This document shows positions 9,088 to 17,109 of a DNA stretch of 64,000 bases, in pieces. This stretch comes from Prorocentrum cordatum. Taxonomy: Eukaryota > Sar > Dinophyceae > Prorocentrales > Prorocentraceae. The stretch spans positions 148,501 to 212,500 of the forward strand of contig CAUYUJ010019281.1 in NCBI GenBank assembly GCA_963575745.1. The letters run 5' to 3'. Below the pieces are notes generated by a model. That model did not search any database. It saw only the letters and a program-made list of their open reading frames with translations, and had not been told where the DNA came from. The position numbers and the translations under genes are program-made. Position 1 is the stretch's first letter. Every line of letters starts with the position of its first letter.

Positions 9088-10086
9088 ATGCCGACTTCGA
9101 GCGAATGGAGCCCTGTGTGCGTTGAGAAGGTCTTGTGCATCCGTGGAGGTTGGCTTGCGCAGACCACCCCCATCCCCGAAAAGGATGTCAAGGTGCTCCA
9201 CGCATGGCCCCTCGGAGAGATAACTTTCGTGCACGTGAACATGCAAAAGGCTTGGCTGCTCAAGGTGTGCGCCAAAGGTAAACCGACCGCAGGGGCCTTG
9301 AAGGCCTCCAAGGCCTGGGACGCGCTGAAGAAAGAAGTCGCGAAGCAGGGCGGCGCCGCAGTTGCGGACGATGAGAGCGACGGCGACGCGGGGGACGAAG
9401 CAGATGACCCCATGTCGGCCCTGGTCAGCTCCACGGACGCCACGAAGAAGCAGGCAGCGACCCCGACCAGCGCCAAGAAGCAGAAGACTGGAACGCGTGC
9501 GGCGACTACTGGCCTGCCCAGGGGCGAGGCCGTGGAGTCGGCCATAGCCACTGTGCACTCTGTACAGATGCCCGCAAAGAGCCCCATGAAGTTTCCGCAC
9601 GACACGGCCGTTCGAAACGTGCGGGTGGCCAGCTTCAAGCGGAGGACGTTGTGGCTGGACGCTGCAGACCTTGGGTGGCTGATCGACATGATCGTGGACG
9701 ACGTGAGCCTCGGCGGTGTCCCCGACATCGGCGACGGCGACAAGGACGAGGCCGCAGTGGCGGACAGGGACTGGGCAACGGCGGTTGACCCTGCCACCCC
9801 GCTGGCGAAGCAAAAGGAGGTCGACCCCCCCGTGGCGCAGGGGAGCGGCTCTGGCTTCACCGTCGTTTGGGACTTCAAGGGCGCTTGGGTCGCGACCATC
9901 ACGCGAGAGTGTGCCAACAAGGGCAAAAGGATCGAGATGGATGTGAAGAAACTTACAAAGAAGAAGTGGCAGTCGGCGCAGTCGGTGAAGGGCTACGACT
10001 ACGAGTGGGAGGGCATGACGCAGCACCAGCGCAAGCAAGCGGCTCTGGATTACCTCGAGCTCCAAATCCCCAGTCTGTTCGACTGA
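9088..10086 (+). CDS. ORF4: unknown 332-aa protein
   Basis: The frame is open from 8644, but the first ATG is at 9088, after the palindromic repeats, so this start is chosen. Residues 1-85 look globular (Trp- and Val-rich, with VCVEKVLCIRGGW). An acidic stretch with AAVADDESDGD follows, then a Lys/Thr-rich linker (KKQ, KKQK) and a second folded part with FKRRTLWLD, VVWDFKGAW and a C-terminal KKLTKKKW basic patch. No known family. Two 12-mers fall in frame as AAVAD. The basic patches suggest nucleic-acid contact, by inference only. Confidence 0.65.
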   Translation: MPTSSEWSPVCVEKVLCIRGGWLAQTTPIPEKDVKVLHAWPLGEITFVHVNMQKAWLLKVCAKGKPTAGALKASKAWDALKKEVAKQGGAAVADDESDGDAGDEADDPMSALVSSTDATKKQAATPTSAKKQKTGTRAATTGLPRGEAVESAIATVHSVQMPAKSPMKFPHDTAVRNVRVASFKRRTLWLDAADLGWLIDMIVDDVSLGGVPDIGDGDKDEAAVADRDWATAVDPATPLAKQKEVDPPVAQGSGSGFTVVWDFKGAWVATITRECANKGKRIEMDVKKLTKKKWQSAQSVKGYDYEWEGMTQHQRKQAALDYLELQIPSLFD

Positions 10087-10461
10087 GGCCCGAAGCCGTA
10101 TGGGCCGCAGTTGCGGTGGGGCTACTGAGTGCCCGCAGTTGCGGGGTGGCTGGGTGCGCGTGAACACGCGGAGGGCGAGGCGGTGTGAGGAGGCAGGCGG
10201 AAGGTTTAGGGTGTTCCACGGGTGCACGCCTTAGTGCGCCAACTTGTGTGGGCGAGCGTTTTTCTTAGAGAAGCATGGAGTGAAGCATCGAAACCCTGTG
10301 CGCGCGATGATTGGGGCTTCCGCGCGGGCGTTGTTGAAAAGTACCTCCTTCTTCGCCCCTCCGCATCGTCTTCAGTTGCTCCTCCCTCCTCCCCTCCCTC
10401 TTCCTAGTTCTGTAGCCCGCAGCCGAGTGCCCGGCCCGAGTCGTTCGCCACGCGACCGCTC
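10087..10461 (+). promoter_or_regulatory. ORF4-ORF5 spacer with probable trans-splice acceptor
   Basis: Two 12-mers (10105, 10133) come just after ORF4. A pyrimidine tract at 10379-10407 ends in TTCCTAG, followed by TTCTGTAGCCCGCAG and the ORF5 ATG about 50 bp later. A C/T tract plus AG shortly upstream of a start codon is what spliced-leader addition needs; use of this AG is inferred. Confidence 0.45.
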
Positions 10462-13400
10462 ATGGATGTTCCCGTGGGGCGGACATGGTATGGCGAGGAG
10501 GACGGAACGCATTTCGAGGTGGAGTGGCTCCATTACGACAGCGGCTGCGCACCGAGGAAAACGAAGTATGGCACCACTGGGCTCGCCAACATCTTGGGCC
10601 GCAGTAGCGGCGTTCCGTGCCCCAAGAAGATAAAGGTGCACGCATGTGCGGATTTTCCGTGCCTAGCGAAGTGGCCCGCGTCGCAGTACGGCCTTGTTGA
10701 GCCGCCTCGCTTTCATTTGCGGCCGTCTGCTTGGCGACCGGGCGCGACGCCACCCCCCGCAGTTGCGGCTCCAGGCGGCACCGCAGTTGCGGCTCCCTCG
10801 GCCCCTGCACACATAGCACCAGCAACACCAGCAGAACTCGCAGCTCCTGCGCAAGAAGGACACGCAGCTCCAGCACCAGAAGCACCCGCAGAACCCAAAC
10901 CTCCAGCAGCCCCTGTGCCCGAAGCACCCGCAGCAGCAGTCCCTCCAGCTCCTCCAGCTCAAGTGCACGCAACACCAGACCCGCCTGCTGCGCAGGAGAC
11001 CGCAATTGCGGTTGAAGCTCCTGAGGGAGTGGAAGCGGACAAAGACACACCACTTCCAGCACGCTTGCCACCAGCGCGGCCGCTGCCAGAGAACTGGTCG
11101 AAGACGCAGGTCGCATTCTTCCCGTGCCCAGACCCAAAGGCTGCAGCACGAGTTGCGGCGCCTGTTGGCGACGCCTTGCGGCCACGAGTCGCGGCGCCAC
11201 CCCTGGCGCCAGAGAAAGGTGTACCTGTGGAAGACGCGCCAAAGATCCAGGCCGCAGTGGCGGCGACGGTGCCTGACGTCGTGATGGCTCTCCTGAGGCA
11301 GATTCTGTCCGAGAATTCCTACATAGGGTATTCAGCTTTCATGCTGTTTGCCTTGCGGTTCGGGCGTCGACCTTACGTGTGGGAAGGCGAGAACCGCAAG
11401 GACCTCCTTGACTTCTACATGCCTTGGGCAAAGGAGAAGTGCACTGAGCCATGCGCCGTCGACGGCGTGGCGTGCGTACTCGCCGCTGCTGAGGATCTGT
11501 TCGGGGAATGGACAACGGTGGAACTCAGGCCCGTGACTCCCGAGAACCCTCTCCATGAGGTGCGCCACTGGGTGGCCGCAGTTGCGGTGGGTGGCGTGTG
11601 CTCTGAGGGGGCGGACGCGTTGAACAGGTTCTACGGTCCTCTGGGACAATGGGTCCTAGGGACTGTTTGCGATGGAAACTGCGGCATTGACCTTATGGCG
11701 ATGATGTTGCAGAAACCGCAAAATGCCGAGACGCGCAAATGGCTTCGGGAGGAACTGTACGATTTCGGGGTGCGCCGCTGGGACGAACCGTGGTTGCACG
11801 ACATGCTCGTTGTCACGCAGGAACTAACCTTGGAGGAGGTGCGGGCGTACCGCAGTTGCGGGGCCAGCGGCCCTGCTGGACCCATGGTCCTGCACGACTC
11901 CGAGGGCGAGGGCGAACCAGCAGAGGCGCCGAGAGAGGCGAGCGCGCCACGCCCCGCTCTCATGGCGGCGTTAGAGTGGCAGACGGGCGTGCAGGACATG
12001 GGTATATTGCTTGCCATGGCTGAGGCTATGCCCGAGGCGTTGCAGGAGGAGCAGATCAGGGCGCACGCACTGGCCAGCGCACGCCCAAAACCCGAAGTTG
12101 CGGAACAGAAGCGGCGCGTGTGCCCGCACATGCTCAGAGACCGCGAACTGGTTTGCAAAGAACTGGAGGCGCACGCACGCAGTTGTGGTTGGATGGGCGA
12201 GGGCGTTCTGCCACGGAATTCAATCGCGTCTTTTTGCGGGCGGTTCACGTGGCCGAAGGGCATGGGGGTCGTCCAGCAGCGCCAGGCCGTCTCCAAGTGG
12301 TTTCAAAACTGGCGCACACAAGGTGGACATGGCACGGCGGGCGTGCATGGCCGACGCCGCGCGCGGGGCAACCAAGGGCGCCCGAACAAGGCTCCATGGC
12401 TGGAAGCCGCTCTGTACGAGTGGTGGTCCCACATGAGGTACTCCGTGGACTGGAAGGCGGTGGCCAAGCGAACCGCAGTTGCGGAGGAGAGGCCCAAGAT
12501 GTTGGCCAGGTTCTCCCAATCCCTGCTGGTTACGAAGGCGAAGCAACTCGTCGCGGACTACTGCGTGGAGACAATGAAGCGGGGAGGCAAACCGATGGTG
12601 CCGCAGTTGCGGCCTCGGTGGTGGGTGAAGTGGCGGCGCTCCTACGGCCTGAGCATGAAGAAGCCGAACCGCAAGTACAAGGTGCCAAAATGGTTGCTCC
12701 AATCTCGTTTTGAGACTATGATCTTGAACGTGGCCAGGGTCCGCGCAGCTGCAGAGGAGCTTCTGGGGTACGACCCGCACATCCTGAACTGGGACCAGTC
12801 GCCCTTTCACCACAACGAGTCGTCGTCGGCCTCGAAGCCGACCTTGGCTGTGAAGGGTGGCATTGTCCCGCTTGTCGAGGCGCATGACGACAGCAGGGCT
12901 CGGTGGACAGCGAACCTGACGGTGTCGAGCGACGCGGAGGACATCCGCAGTTGCGGACCACCGCCGGCGGAGCTAATGTTCAAGGGGGGATCTGTCATCG
13001 CTGAGGGCTTGGCCGCACATGCCCGCAGTCGCGGCTATCCGTCTTGGGTGAGCACGGCGACGTCCGAGAAGGGGTCCTACCGCGCAGACGACGTTGTATC
13101 ATTCTTGCAGCGGCACTTGCGGGCCTGGCCCGACGACCCGCAGTTGCGGGGAAAGTGGCGCATCCTCATGGCCGACGACCATTCCCCGCACAAAGCAGAC
13201 GCTGTGCGGAGACTCGCCTGGCAGCGCGGCTACGTGCTGATCATTCACGGCGGGGGGGCGACCGCAGTTGCGCAGCCCGTGGACACGGACTTGAACCAGC
13301 ACGTGAAGCGCCGGTACATTGCCCTCGAGACCAAAGCGCTGGTGCAGCAAATGGCGTTGGGGAAGCACGTGCCGCAGTTGCGGCGTTCCGATTGCGCCGA

Positions 13401-14577
13401 CTTGATGCTGTCAGTGTTGGAGAATGTGCAGTTGCACTTGGACGCCGCGAAAGGTTTCCTGAAAGTGGGAATTCGAGCGCCCTTCGACAAGTCAGGAGAT
13501 CTCGAGATTTGCCGAGAGGCGGCGGAACTCTGGGAAGCAGGGGGGCTGCGAGCAAAAGTGGACACCGCAGTCGCGGAGGTGAGGGAAGAATGCGAGCAGA
13601 AACGTTTGAAATGGTCCTACAATGACGTGCTGCGTCTCATACACGAATACGAGAAACACGACGCCACAGATTCCGTGTTGGAGAAGCTCGGCGACGAAGC
13701 GCTAGGCCAGGAGCCAGGCCACGAGGAGGGCGATGAGGAGGGCGGGGAGGAGGAGGAGGAGGAGGTGCACGAGGAGCACGAGGAGGACGAAGAGCAAGAG
13801 GAGGCCTCGTGGGCCGAGGCTCTTGCGGAACAGTGCGATGCCGCAGTTGCGGCACCTGGGCCTCAAGGATCCTCGGTATCCATGGACTGCGTGGTCGACG
13901 CAGAGGCGGCCGAGCAGGTGGCAGTGGCGACGTCCTTGGCAGAAACGCTCCGCGAGGCGGAAGATATGCTGCGCCAAGTGGGCATGGAGAAACTAGCGCA
14001 GGATTGCCGACAGCAACGACACAAACAAAAGAAGCGGTTGAGAGAGCTGGCGCGGGAGGACAACGAGGTCCTACGAGCGTTGACTGCCCAGCGAGACCAC
14101 GAAGCCGCAGTGGTGGCGAAAAAGCGGCGCCTGGCTCTGGAAGCGAACGACAGGACGAAGGCGTTGCACGATCTCAAGAAGCAGATTCGAGAGGCCGAGG
14201 CCGCCTTGAGGGCAAAGAAGGAGGCCGCAGTTGCGGTGGAAACGGCTTTGGCTAACAAACACGCCCTAGCGCAGTGGAATCCCGAGGAGTTCAAGATCAA
14301 GAAAAACAGGATGGCAGCTCTGGATCGCCTGGCTCGCGGAAAAGGCGTCCTCTCAGACGAGCAGAGGGGGGAGTGGGCATGGTTCAAGACGCATTGGGAC
14401 GAGGAGATGTGCAAGCAGCACAAGGAGCAATGGCCGCTCACGTTTGCTGGGTGGCTGCAAAAAGTCGCGAACGACGCGGCGTCTGGGAACCGTTCGGCGC
14501 TGTCGCAGTTCGTGCATTCGGAAACAGTGAGAACCCTGGGAGGGCAAATGGCGCTGGTAATCCCAGCCCTAGCGTGA
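10462..14577 (+). CDS. ORF5: pogo/CENP-B-like DDE transposase, multi-domain
   Basis: 1371 residues from ATG. Residues 1-88 are a small Cys/Trp domain; 90-250 are Pro/Ala-rich. Residues about 265-480 contain DGNC at 404-407, the nucleophile motif of OTU-type cysteine proteases, though the matching His was not located. Residues about 685-742 resemble a CENP-B/Tc5 HTH (LVTKAKQLV, RWWVKWRRSYGLS). The DDE core has NWDQSP (D778), ADDHSPH (D905) and QPVDTDLN (D941), a DD35D arrangement. After it come an acidic run (about 1085-1115), a long coiled coil (about 1160-1265) and a C-terminal domain. A 12-mer remnant (TAVAQ) lies immediately before the third Asp motif. It is the likely enzyme that moves 660-17109. 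The transposase call is firm; OTU is tentative. Confidence 0.85.
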   Translation: MDVPVGRTWYGEEDGTHFEVEWLHYDSGCAPRKTKYGTTGLANILGRSSGVPCPKKIKVHACADFPCLAKWPASQYGLVEPPRFHLRPSAWRPGATPPPAVAAPGGTAVAAPSAPAHIAPATPAELAAPAQEGHAAPAPEAPAEPKPPAAPVPEAPAAAVPPAPPAQVHATPDPPAAQETAIAVEAPEGVEADKDTPLPARLPPARPLPENWSKTQVAFFPCPDPKAAARVAAPVGDALRPRVAAPPLAPEKGVPVEDAPKIQAAVAATVPDVVMALLRQILSENSYIGYSAFMLFALRFGRRPYVWEGENRKDLLDFYMPWAKEKCTEPCAVDGVACVLAAAEDLFGEWTTVELRPVTPENPLHEVRHWVAAVAVGGVCSEGADALNRFYGPLGQWVLGTVCDGNCGIDLMAMMLQKPQNAETRKWLREELYDFGVRRWDEPWLHDMLVVTQELTLEEVRAYRSCGASGPAGPMVLHDSEGEGEPAEAPREASAPRPALMAALEWQTGVQDMGILLAMAEAMPEALQEEQIRAHALASARPKPEVAEQKRRVCPHMLRDRELVCKELEAHARSCGWMGEGVLPRNSIASFCGRFTWPKGMGVVQQRQAVSKWFQNWRTQGGHGTAGVHGRRRARGNQGRPNKAPWLEAALYEWWSHMRYSVDWKAVAKRTAVAEERPKMLARFSQSLLVTKAKQLVADYCVETMKRGGKPMVPQLRPRWWVKWRRSYGLSMKKPNRKYKVPKWLLQSRFETMILNVARVRAAAEELLGYDPHILNWDQSPFHHNESSSASKPTLAVKGGIVPLVEAHDDSRARWTANLTVSSDAEDIRSCGPPPAELMFKGGSVIAEGLAAHARSRGYPSWVSTATSEKGSYRADDVVSFLQRHLRAWPDDPQLRGKWRILMADDHSPHKADAVRRLAWQRGYVLIIHGGGATAVAQPVDTDLNQHVKRRYIALETKALVQQMALGKHVPQLRRSDCADLMLSVLENVQLHLDAAKGFLKVGIRAPFDKSGDLEICREAAELWEAGGLRAKVDTAVAEVREECEQKRLKWSYNDVLRLIHEYEKHDATDSVLEKLGDEALGQEPGHEEGDEEGGEEEEEEVHEEHEEDEEQEEASWAEALAEQCDAAVAAPGPQGSSVSMDCVVDAEAAEQVAVATSLAETLREAEDMLRQVGMEKLAQDCRQQRHKQKKRLRELAREDNEVLRALTAQRDHEAAVVAKKRRLALEANDRTKALHDLKKQIREAEAALRAKKEAAVAVETALANKHALAQWNPEEFKIKKNRMAALDRLARGKGVLSDEQRGEWAWFKTHWDEEMCKQHKEQWPLTFAGWLQKVANDAASGNRSALSQFVHSETVRTLGGQMALVIPALA

Positions 14578-14859
14578 TGCAGGCCGCAGTTGCGGACCCA
14601 CAGGAAGTCCAGAGGGAAGTTGTTTTTCCAAGCGGCTCCCGCGCGGGCAGGAGATGAGGCAAAACCGCAGTTGCGGTCTTCCTGCTGCTGTGAAAATAAT
14701 CCTTTCACAGTCCCTTGCAATCGTCGCCCTCCTTCTGCTTCTCCGCCAGTCCATTTGTTGTTCTTTCGGTTCCTTTGAGTCCTCGCCCTCCTTCTGCCAC
14801 TCCTCGAATCCTCTTTGTCTCCTCCCTCCATCCGACCCCATGCCCATTCACGATCCATT
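14578..14859 (+). other. ORF5-ORF6 spacer
   Basis: 12-mers lie at 14584 and 14665. A moderately C/T-rich stretch (14700-14830) leads into the spliced-leader-like sequence at 14860. No gene is supported. Confidence 0.5.
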
Positions 14860-14881
14860 TCCGTAGCCACCGTGGCTCGAG
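14860..14881 (+). promoter_or_regulatory. Spliced-leader relic upstream of ORF6
   Basis: TCCGTAGCCA, three mismatched bases, then TGGCTC, G for A, AG: 18 of 22 positions match the dinoflagellate spliced leader as I know it. It lies 24 bp before the ORF6 start codon, where a trans-spliced leader would sit in mRNA. The simplest reading is that this gene copy passed through a trans-spliced mRNA before entering the element. Confidence 0.65.
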
Positions 14882-14904
14882 GTGGCGCACGCGAAGACGC
14901 AAGC

Positions 14905-16890
14905 ATGTGGCCGCCCGCGCGCCCGAGCGCATCCTCAGGGAGTATGGACCGTGGACCTCGATTCGCCAGAACGGTGTTCATCCACAACGCTGAGGAGGAG
15001 GAGGGAGGCAAAGACGAGGAAGCCGCAGTTGCGGATGATGACGACGACCAGCGGACGCAAGATGGCGACAGCACCGTCGCGTCCTCGGCTGCCTCCGCTG
15101 ACGAGGCTGAGTCCCGGGGAGGTGCGGGAGCCGCAGTTGCGGCAGCACATGACTCCTACATGCCGAGAGTGTTGTCGTCGCGGAGACCCTGGAAACGGGT
15201 GCCCATCATCGAGACAAGCAATCTGTCGGAAAAACAAAGAGCTCTTGTCGACGCATGGGAGGAGAAAACGGAGTTCGAAGCGGGACGGGTCGGCTTCTAC
15301 GTGGCCAACTTCGGAGGGACTGCAGCTAGACCCACGCAACGCGCGGACGAGTGGGCGCAGCTCCGCGCGAACCCTGCCCAGATCATCGCCCTCTGCGAGT
15401 GCGACGACGAGACCTGCGCGGTACTCAGTGGGGAGCACGACGCGAGGGACAGTGCAGCCGCAGTTGCGGACGATAGGTTTCGGAGTCGGACTCAATACAA
15501 CTACCTGTGCGTTAAGGGCGGCGAGCCATCAGGGACCCTCCTTGTTGGCATGAGGGACCGCAGTGGCGGCCACATTGAACACGTAGACTTTGCGAGACTC
15601 TTCCACAAGCAGGAGAAGTCCAAAACGAAGAAGAAGAAGAAACAGTCCGCAGTTGCGGAGGCTCCTGCGCCAAAGCTGCACAACAAGTACTCCAGGGCGA
15701 TGGTGGTGCGCGTCCACCTGGACCAGGCCGTGACCCATTTGGGGGGCTCCTTCAACGTCATGGCGGTGCACGTCCACCACAGCTTGGCCAACCAAGACTG
15801 GGGCGTCACGAAGCTCCATGAGTTCTACAACTGGTTCGTCGCCTACGTCAGGGAATGGGACGTGAAGGTCTGCATGGGGGACTTCAACATGTGCATGTTC
15901 CAGCTTGTGTCCTGGTGCCGCAATTGCGGCCTGACTGTGGACGTCGCCGCGTGGACCCCCTGGAAGACAGCAGGCGGCCAGCCCAGGGCAGACAGCATGG
16001 CGATTTTGTTCATAAACTGTCCTGGGCAGTACAAGCTTCACCATGGCCTGAGTGTTCTGCACGACCGTGAGGGCGGATTCTTGACGACCCAGCATGATCC
16101 GTCTTTCCCTGTCTTCGACTACACGAATGGCCCTGGGAAGATGCTTCAGACTTACGTGCCCAAGGCTGAGCCCGTTGAAAACAAGATGCGCGCCTTCCTG
16201 ACGCCATCTGGCGAATCCTTGACCGCAGTTGCGGAGTTCGAGCAAAGGATGGCGCGCAGGGAACGCGACGATTGGGTGCGCCATCCCTTCAGAGTGAAGC
16301 AGGGCAACCTCGACGACAAGATATGGCATGGCGCCTTCGGCAGGGCGAGGCACGGAGCGCACTTCCCTCTGGTGGCTTTCACGCACAATACGTGCCGCAG
16401 GTCACCTGAAAGACTCGCCGCGAGGTTGGAACGCAGGAAGGGCGGCAGGAAGGGCGGCAAGAAGGGCGGCAAGAAGGGCAGCTACGCGGACACCGCAGTT
16501 GCGGGGAAGGGCGTCCGACCCCAGATGGGAACCGCAGTTGCGGGGAGAGACGCTGGGGCTGAGCGAGCTGGGAACACGCCACCGCCGCAAGCTGCCAACG
16601 GCGACGATGCGACCCCTTCTTGTGCCGCAGTGGCGGCTGGGTCCTGGGACGCCAGCGGCAGCGGCGCATGGGAGGCGCGCAGTCCCGCCACGAGATGGCA
16701 GGGCTGGTCCTGGTGGGACTGGAGCTCGAGCGAATGGGGCGCTGATGGCGCGCAGTGGTGGCCCTCTGATCATGCCGCAGTTGCGGACAATGCCCCTGAG
16801 GGCTCGCCTCCTCAGCGTGAAGTCGAGTGGGGCTCGAGCGGGCGACCTGCCGAGCGCCCTCCGTGGAGCTTCGAGGGGCAGCGTTGGTGA
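14905..16890 (+). CDS. ORF6: endonuclease/exonuclease/phosphatase-fold protein
   Basis: 661 residues from the first ATG in the frame, which directly follows the spliced-leader relic. EEP hallmarks in order: VANFGG, IIALCE (E165), FNVMAVHVHH, KVCMGDFNM (D326, N328), then a late AHFPLVAF that resembles the family's SDH motif but lacks the Asp. EEP enzymes cut or trim nucleic acids, or act as phosphatases, using a metal. As the second enzyme of the element it could nick DNA or process ends. After the domain come Lys/Gly repeats (KGGRKGGKKGG) and a Trp/Ser-rich tail (WQGWSWWDW, QWWPSD). 12-mers add AAVAD and TAVAG peptides, including inside the domain. Catalytic competence is uncertain because of the altered last motif. 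Confidence 0.8.
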   Translation: MWPPARPSASSGSMDRGPRFARTVFIHNAEEEEGGKDEEAAVADDDDDQRTQDGDSTVASSAASADEAESRGGAGAAVAAAHDSYMPRVLSSRRPWKRVPIIETSNLSEKQRALVDAWEEKTEFEAGRVGFYVANFGGTAARPTQRADEWAQLRANPAQIIALCECDDETCAVLSGEHDARDSAAAVADDRFRSRTQYNYLCVKGGEPSGTLLVGMRDRSGGHIEHVDFARLFHKQEKSKTKKKKKQSAVAEAPAPKLHNKYSRAMVVRVHLDQAVTHLGGSFNVMAVHVHHSLANQDWGVTKLHEFYNWFVAYVREWDVKVCMGDFNMCMFQLVSWCRNCGLTVDVAAWTPWKTAGGQPRADSMAILFINCPGQYKLHHGLSVLHDREGGFLTTQHDPSFPVFDYTNGPGKMLQTYVPKAEPVENKMRAFLTPSGESLTAVAEFEQRMARRERDDWVRHPFRVKQGNLDDKIWHGAFGRARHGAHFPLVAFTHNTCRRSPERLAARLERRKGGRKGGKKGGKKGSYADTAVAGKGVRPQMGTAVAGRDAGAERAGNTPPPQAANGDDATPSCAAVAAGSWDASGSGAWEARSPATRWQGWSWWDWSSSEWGADGAQWWPSDHAAVADNAPEGSPPQREVEWGSSGRPAERPPWSFEGQRW

Positions 16891-17006
16891 TGGCCGCAGT
16901 TGCGGGCAAGTGGAGCATGATGTTGATTGCCGCAGTTGCGGACAGTGTACGCTGGAAAAATCATCATCATCATCAATCATAATCATCATCATATCATCAT
17001 ATCATA
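16891..17006 (+). other. Right subterminal spacer
   Basis: Two final 12-mers (16894, 16930) are followed by an ATC/ATCAT-rich stretch at 16962-17006 just inside the right palindromes. Confidence 0.6.
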
Positions 17007-17069
17007 CGTTCAAAGCAGTGCCGGGGCACTGCTTTGAACGCGTTCAAAGCAGTGCCGGGGCACTGCTTT
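17007..17069. repeat. Right subterminal palindrome pair
   Basis: An intact 34-bp palindrome (17007-17040) with a GG centre is followed directly by a second copy missing its last few bases (17041-17069). This is the mirror image of the left pair. Confidence 0.85.
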
Positions 17070-17080
17070 CGATCGTCGCC

Positions 17081-17109
17081 TCGTCGCCGTTATAAGGGCT
17101 TTCGGATTA
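17081..17109 (-). repeat. Right terminal inverted repeat (29 bp)
   Basis: The reverse complement begins TAATCC and ends GGCGACGA, matching 660-688 at 27 of 29 positions. TGGTTGG follows at 17110-17116. Confidence 0.9.

Larger units (their letters stand above)
1605..16941 (+). repeat. CCGCAGTNGCGG 12-mer family (~70 copies)
   Basis: By hand count about 70 exact matches, with the variable base T in about 48, G in 12, C in 6 and A in 4. First copy at 1605, last at 16930. All read in the same direction as the genes; no exact CCGCNACTGCGG was found on this strand. Copies lie in spacers and in all six genes, read in three frames: A-V-A (GCA GTN GCG), P-Q-L-R and R-S-C-G. The arms CCGC/GCGG can pair. 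Near-copies such as CCGCAATTGCGG (11000, 15918) and CCGCTGTTGCGG (8457) also occur. None was seen outside the element. Confidence 0.92.
660..17109 (+). mobile_element. 16.45-kb six-gene DNA transposon with DDE transposase
   Basis: The element is bounded by 29-bp inverted repeats with 27 matches, each followed inward by a pair of palindromes with the core TTCAAAGCAGTGCC; the first 103 bp at each end mirror each other. It holds six + strand genes, each after a pyrimidine-rich tract, and about 70 copies of CCGCAGTNGCGG that stop near its ends. A 128-bp palindrome marks its midpoint. ORF5 encodes a pogo/CENP-B-like transposase, so the element could be autonomous. Flanking ~190-bp satellite units resume on the right side, showing an insertion. 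No premature stop was seen in the six frames, which suggests fairly recent activity. Family assignment beyond a DDE_1-type transposase is inference. Confidence 0.88.
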
